Positions 11,501-21,394 of a stretch of DNA of 64,000 bases are shown piece after piece. How positions within the stretch are numbered: position 1 is the stretch's first letter; each line of letters opens with the position of its first letter. The notes beneath the pieces are model-generated. The model did not search any database, was not told the origin of the DNA, and saw only the letters and a program-made list of their open reading frames with translations. The position numbers were made by a program, and so were the translations under genes. Source of the stretch: Streptococcus equinus (GTDB lineage: Bacteria; Bacillota; Bacilli; Lactobacillales; Streptococcaceae). The DNA is taken from contig NZ_FNKE01000001.1 in assembly GCF_900101445.1 (NCBI RefSeq), forward strand, positions 868,001-932,000. The letters are read 5' to 3'.

Positions 11501-14500
11501 CTGATTGACTAATTTGTTGTGCGGATGTTAAGCGAATAGTGCTTACAAAATATGGATTCGTATAAATGGTTTTATCCTCATCTTTCAAGAAAATTTGTGT
11601 TTGATTAGCTAAATCCTTAAAGGTGTAATTGTCTGGTTGAATCTTGGCGCTATCTCCTTCTTTTGATTCATCAAGGAGCAAGAAACCAAGCTCATTAAAA
11701 TCAGCTAGTGGCACATCGATATAAGCACCGTATTTGCCAAAGTTTTCAAAATCAACACCATCAGGCCAAGAACCTAGACGACTTGTGATGGAACTGTCTG
11801 CACTTCCCCACAACCAAATTGCCAAGTTCTTGTAATTGCCATCGCTACGATAATAATTGATACGGATTTTTCCTTTTTCAAGTGGAGCATAATAGTTAGC
11901 ATTATAATCCTCGTCAAACCAAACTTCATTCATGTCTTGGCTGATAAGGTTAACCAGCTTATCCCCTGAAACATTCTCACCACTAGTATTATTGATGAGC
12001 AATCCAACTTTGCGACGATTACCATCGACCAATTTCACATCGATATAATAACCGTAAGCGTCGTGTTTAAGATTAGAAAGGTTAATCGCGCCGTTTGGCC
12101 AAGATTCAGATGGGTGTTCAACATCTTCCCAAGTCCATAAACCAAGACTGGCTAAATCATCTGATGGCAAGGTCTTAAAATGAACGCGCAGCGTATTTTC
12201 AGCAATTGGCTCTTCTTCTGTCTGAGCGATAAAAGCTTGTGTAATAGCGCCTACAGACACTTTTAGCAACATGGTACCACCTTTTGAAATAGCTGGCGCT
12301 TCAATATCAAGATAGTACTGACCATCTTGTCCAAGAAGAGCTTGATAAGTCGTTCCTGTGTAATAATCAGTCACTGTGGCCGCATCAGACAAAAGCAAGT
12401 GAAGTTTTTGTGACTGGTCTTTCAAATTGTACAAAATATAGGCTGCATCTGAATCATTTGCTCGTTTGGCAAGAAGCCAACCTTGGCTATCATTAACTGC
12501 TACTGTACTGCGACTACCACGCGCCAGCAACTCACTGTTATCACGACGGAAGGCCAATAATTTTTGATAATGTTCTAAGATTGCATTTCCAGCCACGTCA
12601 TCCCAGTCAAATTCATAACGGTTATCATAGTATGGCCAGTTGTTAGCACCAGATTGCCCTAATTCTTCACCGTAATAAATGACTGGTTGTCCTTTAGCTG
12701 TTAGTAAGAGCGTTGCTGCTAGTTTTAGTTTATTTAAATCGCCACCAATGCTATACAAGAAACCATCTTCATCATGACTTCCAAGAAATTGTGCCAAGGT
12801 ATAAGCGCTAGTGAGCGCATCATTTCTGGCAATCAATTCGTCATTTGCTTCTTTCAAGCGACCATTAACTAGCAACTTAGCAATATCTTTAAAGCCAAAA
12901 TCAAGCAAGCTATCCATGCTACCAGTGCCTAAATCACCCTTGGTATCTTTATAATTGGCACCCCAACTTTCTCCAACTAAATGGAAATCAGCGTCTTTTA
13001 GCGCTAGCTCATTTTTGAAATATTGCCAAGTCGTGTCATCAACGTGTTTAACGGTGTCGACACGAAAGGCATAAATGCTGTTTCCTTTGGCAGTTGTTGA
13101 TTTTTCAAGCCAAGCTGTCTGCCAAGCAACTAATTGTTTGCGAACAGCCGCATCTTCTGTCTTGAAATCTGGAAGGCCTGATTGTGAGCCTTGAATATCA
13201 TCACCCTTGTCTTCTTCTGGCGTACGCACCATGCCTGCAAATTTACCTTCTGTACCATAACCTGAGTGATTAAGTACCACATCGACAATGATATTAATAC
13301 CACGTTCAGCAGCTTGGTCAATTAACTCATGGAAATCATCAAGCGTGCCGAGATGCGGATTAAGCTTTTCAAAATCCTCTGCCCAATAACCATGGTAGGC
13401 ATAATATTCTTTACCAGTTTCTGTGCTAACATCTTGCGGAATATTATCAACAATTGGTGTAACCCAAATACTTGTCACACCAAGTTGTTTGAGGTAATCA
13501 AGTTTTGCAGTCACCCCTTTAAAGTCTCCACCTTTATAAACACCAGCTTGATTAACTGCGCCAGCGTAATCTTGATGATATGGGTTGTCATTACTTGGAT
13601 CTCCGTTATAAAAGCGGTCAGTCAACATGAAGTAAATCACTTGTTCATCCCAATCCACGTCACCAGCTTGTTTGACACGCTTCGTTACTGTGACCGATAC
13701 TGTTGTGTCATAGTAGCCATTGTCTTTGTCGAAGACTCGAACAGGAAGTTCATAAGTTCCTGGCTGAGTATCTGATGTTGCTGTAATTGTGACACGATTG
13801 AGCTCTGGTGAAATCTCAATAATCCCGCCACCGATTTGTGTGGTGTCAACTTGCATGCGCGTGATATCGACATTTTCTGGATTAGTAACTGTTACATCAA
13901 TTAAATCAGTTTCATTGTAATTAAAAGGTCGATAGCTACTTGCTGATACTGAAATATTGTGAACTCCAGGTGTCGCTTTTGAAAAATCTTGTCCTGTCAC
14001 CGTCGCAACATAATATGGGTTAGTGTAAACAGTCGTATCATCATTATGCAAGAAAATTTGGCTATGAACATCACGGTCAGAAAAACTCATATCAAGCGTT
14101 TTATTGCCTGCTTTTTCTGGGTCATTTTGATTGACCAATAAAAAACCAATATTTGAGTCTAATAATTTTGACAAAGGTAAGTCGATGTAGCGACCATAAG
14201 CACCTTCCTGAATGAAATCAAGAGCATCTGATGGCCATGCACCAAATTGCCCAGCTACATCGCCCCAAGCCCAGAGACCCCAACCGTCATAATTACCATC
14301 ATCACGCTTATAATTAATCCGAATGATGCGGTCATCTGCCAGCGGCTTATAGCTGTAAGTCGTAAAATCAGACGTAACCCAAACTTCATTTACATCTTTT
14401 GATAAAGGTTTAATACTTTGGTCAGAGTCACTAGTTTTCTCACCATTTTTAAGAAGGAGGTAACCAATATCACCGTGACTAGCTGCCTGTCTTACGTCAA

Positions 14501-15170
14501 TATAATAACCAAAATCATCTTTTTGATTTGCTGAAAATGGCGTTGCCGCTGCAGGCCAATTATTGCCATCAGACGGTTCAACTACAGCTCCCCAAGTCCA
14601 CAAGCCATACTGAGTGTAATTATCATCCGTAACCGCTTGGAAATGCACACGAATCGTATCTTCAGCAATTGGAGGATTTGACACTTGATTATCAGATTGA
14701 GAAGATTTCAGGAGATTCACCTGATTGCTGTTTTCAGCACTTGTCACTGTTTTTACATCAGCAATTTCAGCTGTTGCTGCTGTTCCTTGAACCTCTTGTG
14801 TCTGTGAAATAACTTCTTGAGGCTGTGACTCTGGCTCAGTTTCTTCTACCACTGGACTCTCTGGCTCAGTCGATTGACTTTCGCTATTATCAACTACGTC
14901 AGAAGCATTAACTGTTTCAATCGTTTGATTAACATCAACGGCTTTCTCTGACTCAAGAAGTGCTTCACTGCTATCATCTGGAGAAGGCGTCTCACTAACT
15001 ACTTCTGAAGTAGCTACTTGAGCAGTAATCTGATCTGCTGAAACGCTTGTTAATCTAGCACCCCAAAACAAAGCTGTTGCAATTGCAACCGAAGCAACAC
15101 CAACTTTTAGCTTACGAATCCCAAAGTACTCCCGCTTTTCTGGGAAAGAAAGCCGACTTACCTTTTTCAT
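8514..15170 (-). CDS. apuA: Cell-wall-anchored bifunctional amylopullulanase
   Basis: Extracellular enzyme attacking alpha-1,4 and alpha-1,6 bonds of starch and glycogen; 2218 residues. Order: YSIRK-like signal peptide (YFGIRKLKVG, about 15-40), acidic linker, two CBM41-like starch-binding modules (about 165-390), a linker domain, and a GH13 amylase with D705, E734 and D800. Then come a second pair of CBM41-like modules, a CBM48-like module and a GH13 pullulanase with YNWGYDP (1520-1526), D1635, E1664 and D1752. It ends in LPETG (2184-2188), a hydrophobic segment and KRRQKSH for sortase anchoring. Both active sites keep all three catalytic acids. The layout resembles S. suis ApuA. A MalR-like operator overlaps its -35 box. 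Confidence 0.95.
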   Translation of the reverse strand: MKKVSRLSFPEKREYFGIRKLKVGVASVAIATALFWGARLTSVSADQITAQVATSEVVSETPSPDDSSEALLESEKAVDVNQTIETVNASDVVDNSESQSTEPESPVVEETEPESQPQEVISQTQEVQGTAATAEIADVKTVTSAENSNQVNLLKSSQSDNQVSNPPIAEDTIRVHFQAVTDDNYTQYGLWTWGAVVEPSDGNNWPAAATPFSANQKDDFGYYIDVRQAASHGDIGYLLLKNGEKTSDSDQSIKPLSKDVNEVWVTSDFTTYSYKPLADDRIIRINYKRDDGNYDGWGLWAWGDVAGQFGAWPSDALDFIQEGAYGRYIDLPLSKLLDSNIGFLLVNQNDPEKAGNKTLDMSFSDRDVHSQIFLHNDDTTVYTNPYYVATVTGQDFSKATPGVHNISVSASSYRPFNYNETDLIDVTVTNPENVDITRMQVDTTQIGGGIIEISPELNRVTITATSDTQPGTYELPVRVFDKDNGYYDTTVSVTVTKRVKQAGDVDWDEQVIYFMLTDRFYNGDPSNDNPYHQDYAGAVNQAGVYKGGDFKGVTAKLDYLKQLGVTSIWVTPIVDNIPQDVSTETGKEYYAYHGYWAEDFEKLNPHLGTLDDFHELIDQAAERGINIIVDVVLNHSGYGTEGKFAGMVRTPEEDKGDDIQGSQSGLPDFKTEDAAVRKQLVAWQTAWLEKSTTAKGNSIYAFRVDTVKHVDDTTWQYFKNELALKDADFHLVGESWGANYKDTKGDLGTGSMDSLLDFGFKDIAKLLVNGRLKEANDELIARNDALTSAYTLAQFLGSHDEDGFLYSIGGDLNKLKLAATLLLTAKGQPVIYYGEELGQSGANNWPYYDNRYEFDWDDVAGNAILEHYQKLLAFRRDNSELLARGSRSTVAVNDSQGWLLAKRANDSDAAYILYNLKDQSQKLHLLLSDAATVTDYYTGTTYQALLGQDGQYYLDIEAPAISKGGTMLLKVSVGAITQAFIAQTEEEPIAENTLRVHFKTLPSDDLASLGLWTWEDVEHPSESWPNGAINLSNLKHDAYGYYIDVKLVDGNRRKVGLLINNTSGENVSGDKLVNLISQDMNEVWFDEDYNANYYAPLEKGKIRINYYRSDGNYKNLAIWLWGSADSSITSRLGSWPDGVDFENFGKYGAYIDVPLADFNELGFLLLDESKEGDSAKIQPDNYTFKDLANQTQIFLKDEDKTIYTNPYFVSTIRLTSAQQISQSELVAVISNLADADKAELLENLKVTDKAGNAVAITDITLDKASNKVTITGDFSSDGLYTVSYNGDQYQAQQSWQYTDSKYAYDGDLGARVFDNGARVDLTVWSPSADSVSVVLYDKDDQTKVVGKIAMTKGDKGQWSASLTPSLGLGVSDYRGYYYHYEITRGKETVLALDPYAKSLAEWNSDLIGTDPSYKVAKAAIVDTSAIGNQDLTYADIKGYKDREDAIIYEAHVRDFTSDTAISEELRNQFGTFAAFAEKLDYLQSLGVTHIQLLPVMSYYYVNEVINNKRLTDYASSNTNYNWGYDPQSYFALTGMYSENPADPAKRIEEFKNLINEIHKRGMGIILDVVYNHTADLAILEDLEPNYYHFMEADGKAKTSFGGGRPGTTHYMTRRMVLDSIAYWTEEFKVDGFRFDMMGDLDAETVQMAYDKAKSLNPNVIMLGEGWITYAGDANDSRQPADQTWMAHTDSVASFSDDIRNLLKSGYPSEGTPCFITGGVKNLQELFNSIKAQPNNFTADDPGDVIQYIAAHDNLTLHDIIAKSIHKDPSVAENEAEILRRQRLGNLIILTSQGTAFIHSGQEYGRTKQFRDEAYKTPVAADQVPAKSDLLTNADGTPFEYPYFISDSYDSTDAINHFDWAKATDSKAYPENAKTQAYTKGLIALRRSTDAFTLKTKADVDSKVKLITIPNENGVGQEDLIIAYQTQASNGDIYAVFVNADSKAREFVLSDDYKALLHGEVLADADTAGVDAILNPNGVAFTENSITLNPLTATILRLRKATAETERTLYDQASGVSVILAPGEREEITQIEVHHKETNDSQTPKVLQGKDYDLYDIETEDANGHVVSTTQKDQVILPIDAGKAVAEVFYLPENAQPQLLAFREVSKLVAGQVVKFVIFDVDHFSQYGIVYQDQVAKTEVLANSNQAVQAAAPAKTQTAVQNQSASRVLSDLQKVAVAENSTVTLPETGQKDSKTLTFVGLLSLASLAVLEVKRRQKSH

Positions 15171-15211
15171 AGAAGACCTCCGTCTTAAAATTAGTAGTAT
15201 TTTATGCTTTC

Positions 15212-15250
15212 AGTATACAAAATACTTTACATTTACGCAAGCGTTTTCGT
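15212..15250 (-). promoter_or_regulatory. apuA promoter with overlapping MalR-like operator
   Basis: Minus strand: -35 TTGCGT (15235-15240), 17 bp, -10 TATACT (15212-15217). The -35 lies inside ACGCAAGCGTTTTCGT (15235-15250, plus strand), which matches the streptococcal MalR consensus ACGCAAACGTTTGCGT at 14 of 16 bases. This suggests repression relieved by maltose or maltodextrin; the core also resembles a cre site. Confidence 0.72.
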
Positions 15251-15345
15251 AAAATAATTTTCGTTTTTAGACAACGAATTCTAGTTTATTTATAACACCA
15301 CACCAAGAATCAATGCAATCGATTGCTTTTAGAAACATAAAGAAA

Positions 15346-15368
15346 AGGTAGGAAATATTTTCCTACCT
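15346..15368 (-). terminator. Terminator of the his operon
   Basis: Ten-base arms AGGTAGGAAA and complement with a tiny loop, 8 bp after the hisE stop; a T-rich tract follows on the minus strand. Confidence 0.82.
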
Positions 15369-15375
15369 CTTCTGC

Positions 15376-15690
15376 TTAATAATTTGTGATTTCTGGTCGG
15401 TCATGAACGTTGCTTTTTTTGCCTTGACGAGCTTTCAAAACAGCTTCTACATCATCAGTTGTAACACCTGTTTCAACTAGCATGACAGCCAAGTGATACA
15501 AAACATCTGCTGTTTCATTAGCGATTTCATCTTTGTCAGCATTTTTAGCAGCGATGACAACTTCAGTTGCTTCCTCACCAACTTTTTTCAAAATCTTATC
15601 CAATCCTTTGTCAAAAAGGTAATTAGTGTAAGAACCTTCTTTAGGATTTTCTTTACGGTCTAAGGCTTCTTTATAAAGTGTTTCTAACAT
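15376..15690 (-). CDS. hisE: Phosphoribosyl-ATP pyrophosphatase HisE
   Basis: Second step of histidine synthesis: removes pyrophosphate from phosphoribosyl-ATP. The 104-residue all-helical protein has the MazG-like EEATE and E(x)ADVLYH metal-binding motifs. It is separate from HisI, whereas many bacteria fuse the two. It is the last gene of the operon, 11 bp after hisI, and is followed by the operon terminator. Confidence 0.95.
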   Translation of the reverse strand: MLETLYKEALDRKENPKEGSYTNYLFDKGLDKILKKVGEEATEVVIAAKNADKDEIANETADVLYHLAVMLVETGVTTDDVEAVLKARQGKKSNVHDRPEITNY

Positions 15691-15701
15691 AGTTTTCCTT
15701 T

Positions 15702-16022
15702 CTATAAAATATCATTGAAGAAACAGCTGTAAGCACCTGTGTGGCAAGCTGCTCCTTCTTGTTTTACAGTCACAAGCAATGTGTCACAATCACAATCGGT
15801 TTTAATAGATTTGACGTATTGATAATGACCACTTGTCGCTCCTTTGTGCCAAAGTTCATTGCGCGAACGGCTCCAGTAGTGCATTTGCTTAGTTTCCAAG
15901 GTTAATCGATAAGCTTCTTCATTCATGTATGCCAACATCAAAACTTGACCAGTCTTGTAATCAGTGACAATGACTGGAAGAAGACCATCTTGTTTGGCAA
16001 AATCAAGTTTAATATCACTCAT
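15702..16022 (-). CDS. hisI: Phosphoribosyl-AMP cyclohydrolase HisI
   Basis: Third step of histidine synthesis: opens the adenine ring of phosphoribosyl-AMP. The 106-residue protein has the DCDCDTLL metal site and cysteines CHTG of the family, plus [12 protein letters not shown]. Its ATG overlaps the hisF stop by 4 bp, so translation is coupled. Confidence 0.96.
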   Translation of the reverse strand: MSDIKLDFAKQDGLLPVIVTDYKTGQVLMLAYMNEEAYRLTLETKQMHYWSRSRNELWHKGATSGHYQYVKSIKTDCDCDTLLVTVKQEGAACHTGAYSCFFNDIL

Positions 16023-16777
16023 CGTCTCACCTCGATTCCAGCCTCAGCCATAGCAGCTTTAGTATCTGCAATTGACACCTCACCAAAGTGAAAAATCGAA
16101 GCTGCCAAAGCACCCGTAACCGTTGTCTTTTCAAAGACTTCAACCATGTGCTCAATATTTCCAGCACCGCCTGAAGCGATAATAGGAACATTCACCACAT
16201 CAGCAACGGCATTTAACATTTCCAAATCAAAGCCAGATTTTGTGCCATCTTTATCCATACTGGTTAGAAGAATTTCACCCGCACCAAGACTAACTACTTT
16301 TTTAGCCCACTCGATCAAATCAATACCAGTGTCCGTACGACCACCAGCAACATAGACATGCCAAGTGCCATCTGCTTCCTTACGAGCATCAATAGCTGAT
16401 ACCACACACTGATTACCGAACTTTTCAGCACATTCTTTGATGAGTTGTGGATTGGCAACAGCTGAGGAATTGACAGCCACCTTATCAGCACCAGCTTTAA
16501 GCATTTTATTCATATCCTCAACCGAACGAATACCACCGCCAACTGTAAAAGGAATAAAAACTTGGTCCGCAACACGTCTTACCATATCAACTGTCGTATC
16601 ACGTTTTTCGTGCGTTGCTGTGATATCCAAGAAAACTAATTCATCACATCCTGCTTCATAATAAGCACGCGCGGCATCAACTGGGTCCCCAACATCGGTT
16701 AAATTAACAAAATTAACCCCCTTGACCACACGTCCATCTTTGACATCAAGACATGGAATAATGCGTTTTTTCAGCAT
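16019..16777 (-). CDS. hisF: Imidazole glycerol phosphate synthase cyclase subunit HisF
   Basis: Uses ammonia delivered by HisH to close the imidazole ring, giving imidazole glycerol phosphate and AICAR. It is a 252-residue TIM barrel with catalytic D11 (PCLDV) and the second catalytic aspartate in SAIDAR near 130. It starts 3 bp after hisA and overlaps hisI by 4 bp. Confidence 0.97.
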   Translation of the reverse strand: MLKKRIIPCLDVKDGRVVKGVNFVNLTDVGDPVDAARAYYEAGCDELVFLDITATHEKRDTTVDMVRRVADQVFIPFTVGGGIRSVEDMNKMLKAGADKVAVNSSAVANPQLIKECAEKFGNQCVVSAIDARKEADGTWHVYVAGGRTDTGIDLIEWAKKVVSLGAGEILLTSMDKDGTKSGFDLEMLNAVADVVNVPIIASGGAGNIEHMVEVFEKTTVTGALAASIFHFGEVSIADTKAAMAEAGIEVRR

Positions 16778-16780
16778 AAA

Positions 16781-17500
16781 CTATCCTCCAAAAGCTTTTA
16801 ATTCTTCAAGGGTAATATTGCCATTATAGTAAGCTTTACCGACGATTGTTCCAGCAACTCCGATTTCCTGCAATTTCACCAAGTCAGATTGCTCAGCAAT
16901 ACCACCTGAAGCAATGACTTTAGCTGTTGTCAACTCAGCCACCAAGCGCTCATAGTGTTCAAAATTAGGTCCTGTTAGTGTCCCATCTCGGTCAACATCA
17001 GTGTAGACAAAGAGAGTCACCCCAATTTTTTCCATGGCTTTAGCTAAGCTGATGTAATCGACATTACTGGTTTCAAGCCAACCTTCTGTAGCTACCATGC
17101 CATTTTTGGCATCAATACCGACAACGATTTTGTCACTACCAAATTTTTCCAGGGCTGCTTTGACAAAATCTGGATTTTTCACGGCCATTGAGCCGATAAT
17201 CACACGGTCAATACCTACCGCAAGATAATCTTCAATCTGTTCAAGCGTGCGAATACCGCCACCAACTTCCACACCAAGTCCAGATTCTTTTTTCAATTTG
17301 GCAATCAAATCACGATTTGTAGCTCGTCCATCAAGAGCGCCATCCAAATCAACAACGTGAATAAAGTCAATGCCAGCTTGCGCAAAGATTTTCGACTGCC
17401 CAATAACATCAGGGTTAACAACAGTCTTTTGATTAAAATCACCTTTAAAAAGACGGACCGCCTGTCCTTCTTTGATATCAATCGCTGGAAGAATCTGCAT
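16781..17500 (-). CDS. hisA: ProFAR isomerase HisA
   Basis: Amadori isomerisation of ProFAR to PRFAR in histidine synthesis. The 239-residue TIM barrel has catalytic D8 (PAIDIKEGQ) and the phosphate-binding motifs VGGGIR and ASGGI. It lies 46 bp after hisH and 3 bp before hisF. Confidence 0.97.
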   Translation of the reverse strand: MQILPAIDIKEGQAVRLFKGDFNQKTVVNPDVIGQSKIFAQAGIDFIHVVDLDGALDGRATNRDLIAKLKKESGLGVEVGGGIRTLEQIEDYLAVGIDRVIIGSMAVKNPDFVKAALEKFGSDKIVVGIDAKNGMVATEGWLETSNVDYISLAKAMEKIGVTLFVYTDVDRDGTLTGPNFEHYERLVAELTTAKVIASGGIAEQSDLVKLQEIGVAGTIVGKAYYNGNITLEELKAFGG

Positions 17501-17546
17501 ATAAAACTCCTTTTCTCTTCTAAAATGCTACCTAATACTGTGAAAC

Positions 17547-18155
17547 TTATTTCTCACACAGTGCAATAAATTTTTTTAGAATTCCTAAGCCCACATCACC
17601 AGATTTTTCTGGGTGGAACTGGGCACCATAAACATTGTCCTTGTGAATCATAGCTGGCACATCAATGCCATAATCTGCAGTCACATCGATGTATTCTTTT
17701 GGGACATCTGTAAAATAACTGTGAACAAAATAAACAGACTGTCCTTCAAGACCATCCGTTAAAGGACTTTCATGCTTGACTGTCAAATTATTCCAGCCCA
17801 TGTGTGGCACTGGCATGTTTTTGGTTGCTTTGATTTCTCTACAAACACCTGGAATAAAACCAAAACCTGCTGTTTCTTGATGTTCTAAACCGAGCTCAGT
17901 CAAGACCTGCATTCCAAGACAAATGCCAAGTAACGGTGTTCCTTTAGCAACTGCTTCTTTAATCACTGGAACCAAACCACGCTTAGTCAATTCAGCCATA
18001 GCTGCTGGATAAGCACCGACACCAGGTAGTATCAGACCGCTAGCCGCTAAAATTTTTGTCGGGTCGCTGGATAATTCAGCCTGAACGCCAATTTTTTTCA
18101 AAGCTCTTAAAACATTAGCAGTATTTCCTGCATCATAATCAATTACAATAATCAT
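17547..18155 (-). CDS. hisH: Imidazole glycerol phosphate synthase glutaminase subunit HisH
   Basis: Class I glutamine amidotransferase that feeds ammonia to HisF. The 202-residue protein has the nucleophile cysteine in GICLGMQ and the catalytic His-Pro-Glu in QFHPEKS. A 70-bp gap separates it from hisB, the largest in the operon; no promoter or terminator is convincing there. Confidence 0.97.
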   Translation of the reverse strand: MIIVIDYDAGNTANVLRALKKIGVQAELSSDPTKILAASGLILPGVGAYPAAMAELTKRGLVPVIKEAVAKGTPLLGICLGMQVLTELGLEHQETAGFGFIPGVCREIKATKNMPVPHMGWNNLTVKHESPLTDGLEGQSVYFVHSYFTDVPKEYIDVTADYGIDVPAMIHKDNVYGAQFHPEKSGDVGLGILKKFIALCEK

Positions 18156-18225
18156 AAGCTAAGTTATCAAACCTTGTAAGCACCACTAACTAAAGGTGTT
18201 TAGGCTGATTTTCCTTTCTACTTCA

Positions 18226-18810
18226 TTAAAGCAAACCTTTTGTTGAATTCACGCCGTGAATTTCCGGGTTGATGGTAATAGCTTCGCGAAGAGCGCGTCC
18301 AGTTGCTTTGAAAAGACTTTCTGATTTATGGTGGTTATTTTTACCGTGTAAAACCTTCAAGTGCAAATTCATTTGAACATTAAAAGCAAAGGCTTGGAAG
18401 AATTCTTCCACGAGCTCTGTATCAAAATTGCCAAGTTTTGGATTATCGAATTCACAATCAAAAACAAGGTAACTACGTCCTGACAAATCAAGACTTGCCA
18501 TTCCAAGTGTTTCATCCATTGGAACAAATGACGTTCCGTAACGGTTAATACCTGCTTTATCGCCCAAAGCTTCTTTCAAAGCTTGACCTAAAACAATCCC
18601 AACATCTTCAACTGTGTGGTGACTGTCAACATGAAGGTCTCCATCGGCTTTAACTACAAGAGACATGCGACTGTGTCTTGCAAATAGAGTCAGCATATGG
18701 TCAAAGAAACCGACACCAGTATCAATATCAACTGGTTCTTGAGCATCTAAATTAAGACTCAATTTGATTTTGGTTTCAAAGGTATTACGTTCAATCTCTG
18801 CTTGTCTCAT
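18226..18810 (-). CDS. hisB: Imidazoleglycerol-phosphate dehydratase HisB (monofunctional)
   Basis: Dehydrates imidazole glycerol phosphate to imidazole acetol phosphate. The 194 residues carry the two metal motifs DSHHTVED and KNNHHKSES. There is no N-terminal phosphatase domain, unlike the enterobacterial bifunctional HisB, so histidinol phosphate must be dephosphorylated by another enzyme. Confidence 0.97.
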   Translation of the reverse strand: MRQAEIERNTFETKIKLSLNLDAQEPVDIDTGVGFFDHMLTLFARHSRMSLVVKADGDLHVDSHHTVEDVGIVLGQALKEALGDKAGINRYGTSFVPMDETLGMASLDLSGRSYLVFDCEFDNPKLGNFDTELVEEFFQAFAFNVQMNLHLKVLHGKNNHHKSESLFKATGRALREAITINPEIHGVNSTKGLL

Positions 18811-18835
18811 AACAACTCCTTTCTGATACTCTTAT

Positions 18836-19480
18836 CTATTTTTGACTATCTAAAATATCAATCACTTTATACAAATCAGCTTCATTGATTTGGTAAGGGG
18901 CTTCTTTTCGCACAACTGGTTTGGCACAAAAGGCAATTCCGATACCAGCTGTTTTAATCATTGGAAGGTCATTGGCTCCATCTCCCATAGCAATGGTTTG
19001 ACTTAAGTCTAAGCCATTTTCAGCTGCCCATTCGATTAGGCTTGCTTTTTTGACATCTTTAGTGACCACATCACCAAGCACTTTTCCTGTCAAAACGCCA
19101 TCTTTAACTTCTAAACGATTAGCTTTAACATAATCAAGACCGATGCGCTTAGCCAAGACATCAACGGTTTCATGAAAACCACCCGATACCACAGCAACTT
19201 TATAGCCACGATGATGAAGTTCAGCCACCAATTTTTCAGCACCATTTGTAAAATGCATGCGAGCTAAAACTTTATCAAAAATCGTCTCTGGCAATCCTTT
19301 TAGTAAACTGACACGTTCATCCAAAGCTTCTTTAAAATCCAGCTCGCCATTCATGGCACGCGCCGTAATATCAGCAATTTTTTCACCAACACCCGCTTCT
19401 TCACCAAGCAAGTCAATTCCTTCTTCTTGGATGAGTGTAGAATCCACATCCATCACTAATAATCCTTTTACCTTAGTCAT
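18836..19480 (-). CDS. serB: SerB-type HAD phosphatase inside the his operon
   Basis: A 214-residue HAD phosphatase closest to phosphoserine phosphatase: nucleophile motif MDVDSTLI, the threonine/serine loop VVSGGFHETV, and GDGANDLPM. The start chosen is the ATG at 19480, behind GAGGTG and overlapping the hisD end by 8 bp; a longer frame to 19558 lies entirely within hisD. Its place between hisD and hisB, in an operon without any PHP-type or HisB-fused histidinol phosphatase, raises the possibility that it acts on histidinol phosphate. The homology alone says phosphoserine phosphatase. Confidence 0.88.
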   Translation of the reverse strand: MTKVKGLLVMDVDSTLIQEEGIDLLGEEAGVGEKIADITARAMNGELDFKEALDERVSLLKGLPETIFDKVLARMHFTNGAEKLVAELHHRGYKVAVVSGGFHETVDVLAKRIGLDYVKANRLEVKDGVLTGKVLGDVVTKDVKKASLIEWAAENGLDLSQTIAMGDGANDLPMIKTAGIGIAFCAKPVVRKEAPYQINEADLYKVIDILDSQK

Positions 19481-20750
19481 GGCGCACCTCAATTGCTTTA
19501 GCGTGAGCCTGCAAACCTTCGGCATAAGCAAGCGTCGTAATATCGTGACTAGCCGCATTAACAGCCGCTTTTGAGTATTGCATGTACTGAATTCGTTTCA
19601 CAAAATCATGTACTCCAAGCGCTGATGAAAAACGACTAGTACTTGTTGTTGGCAAGACGTGATTTGCTCCAGCATAATAATCACCAATTGGTTCACTTGT
19701 GAAATGGCCTAGGAAAACAGACCCTGCATTTTGCACCTTATCAAGGTAATCATAAGCATTATCCATAGCTAATTCCAAGTGTTCTGGTGCCACTTGGTTC
19801 ATCAAATCAAACATCGCATCAACTGAATCCGCAATGATAATGCGACCATTATTTTCAACTGAAGGACGAGCAATGTTTTCACGTGGCAAACGTTTAAGTT
19901 GCTCTTCAATCTCAACCTCAACAGCTTCAGCTAATTCAGCCGAATCAGTTACCAAAATTGCACGGGCACGTACATCGTGTTCAGCTTGAGAAAGTAAGTC
20001 TGCAGCAACGTATTTAGGATTTGCTGAGCTATCAGCAATCACTCCAATTTCTGATGGTCCTGCAATCATGTCAATTCCAACAAGACCGTAAACCATTTTC
20101 TTGGCTGTCGCAACAAAGATATTTCCAGGTCCTGTAATCTTATCAACACGAGGAATCGTTTCTGTACCATAAGCAAGAGCCGCAACTCCTTGAGCACCAC
20201 CAACTTGAAAAATCTTATCGACACCAGCAAGTGAAGCAGCTACCAAAATGGCAGGCTCAAAATGTTTTTGTGGTGGTGTAATCATGATAATTTCCTTAAC
20301 ACCAGCAATCTTCGCAGGAATCACGTTCATCAATACTGATGATGGATAAGCTGCCGTTCCACCTGGCACATAAACCCCTGCACGTTCGATTGGACGAATC
20401 AATTGTCCACGAATAACACCGTCAGTCGGTTGGTCTTCAAAGCCTGATTCCAATTGTTGTTTGTGATAACTTTCAATATTTGCTTTGGCGTTTTTAAGAG
20501 CTTCTAAGACTTCTGGGTCAATCTCTTCAAAAGCTTGGTCAATCAAATCTTGACTCACTTCAAAGTTATCCAAAGTAATCTTGTCAAATTTTTCAGAGTA
20601 AGCTTTTAAAGCCTCATCTCCATTTTTCTTGACATCTTCCAAAATTTGACGAACCGCATCGTCGACATCAAGGTTTTCTTTGCTTAATTCCAGTTGCTCT
20701 TGATAGAGAATTTTTGAAATGTCTTCTGTCGTTCCTGTTAAAACTTTCAT
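19473..20750 (-). CDS. hisD: Histidinol dehydrogenase HisD
   Basis: Zinc enzyme making the last two oxidations, histidinol to histidine, with two NAD. The 425 residues include the family signature around [11 protein letters not shown], the SQAEHD zinc region and APEHLEL. Its ATG overlaps the hisG stop as ATGA, and its end overlaps the SerB-type gene start. Confidence 0.97.
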   Translation of the reverse strand: MKVLTGTTEDISKILYQEQLELSKENLDVDDAVRQILEDVKKNGDEALKAYSEKFDKITLDNFEVSQDLIDQAFEEIDPEVLEALKNAKANIESYHKQQLESGFEDQPTDGVIRGQLIRPIERAGVYVPGGTAAYPSSVLMNVIPAKIAGVKEIIMITPPQKHFEPAILVAASLAGVDKIFQVGGAQGVAALAYGTETIPRVDKITGPGNIFVATAKKMVYGLVGIDMIAGPSEIGVIADSSANPKYVAADLLSQAEHDVRARAILVTDSAELAEAVEVEIEEQLKRLPRENIARPSVENNGRIIIADSVDAMFDLMNQVAPEHLELAMDNAYDYLDKVQNAGSVFLGHFTSEPIGDYYAGANHVLPTTSTSRFSSALGVHDFVKRIQYMQYSKAAVNAASHDITTLAYAEGLQAHAKAIEVRHD

Positions 20751-21394
20751 TTAAAAACTACCTCCTCATTTCCAACGATACTTTCCAATTTCTGGATAAA
20801 TGGCATGATTTCTGGATTATTTTTCAAAGCCGCCTTATTAACAATCAGGCGAGCTGAGATACGGCAAATATCTTCGTAAACCTTAAGGCCATTGGCAACC
20901 AAAGTATTTCCTGTTTCTACAATATCAACAATAGCATCCGCTAAGCCGATAACTGGAGCAATCTCAACACTCCCTTGAATTGAAATAATTTCAACATCTT
21001 CGCCTTTTTTATTAAAATAATCAGTGGCAATTGTTGGGTATTTTGTGGCAATACGCTTGCGCTTGTGGTCATGTGGTTTGTAGGCATCCGTTGAAGCAAC
21101 AGAAAACTTACACAAACCAAAGTTCAAATCAAGCATTTCAAGATAACCAATCGGATGCTCAATAAGCAAGTCTTTTCCGACCACCCCAAGATCAGCAACA
21201 CCATGACGAACATAAGTCGTCACATCTGGTGCCTTAACAAGCAAAAAGCGGAATTTCTTGTCTGGACTTTCAAAAATTAAGTTGCGTCCCTTATCCGCCA
21301 TAAAAGACATGTCAAAACCAGCTTTTTCCAAAAGTTTCACGGTATCTTTTTCAATACGTCCTTTGGTTAAAGCAATCGTAATTTGATTTTCCAT
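20747..21394 (-). CDS. hisG: ATP phosphoribosyltransferase HisG, short form
   Basis: First committed step of histidine synthesis, ATP plus PRPP to phosphoribosyl-ATP. At 215 residues it is the short form, which lacks the C-terminal regulatory domain and needs HisZ, encoded immediately upstream. The motif [16 protein letters not shown] is typical. Start and stop codons overlap those of hisZ and hisD. Confidence 0.97.
   Translation of the reverse strand: MENQITIALTKGRIEKDTVKLLEKAGFDMSFMADKGRNLIFESPDKKFRFLLVKAPDVTTYVRHGVADLGVVGKDLLIEHPIGYLEMLDLNFGLCKFSVASTDAYKPHDHKRKRIATKYPTIATDYFNKKGEDVEIISIQGSVEIAPVIGLADAIVDIVETGNTLVANGLKVYEDICRISARLIVNKAALKNNPEIMPFIQKLESIVGNEEVVFK

Noticed and set aside
13329..13775. 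148-codon plus-strand open frame opposite apuA
   Set aside because: Lies fully antisense to the GH13 amylase region of a strongly supported gene; Cys- and Ile-rich composition is a frame shadow and no ribosome binding site is present.
18156..18225. Internal promoter in the 70-bp hisB-hisH gap
   Set aside because: No pair of hexamers with acceptable spacing; the gap is probably just untranslated operon sequence.
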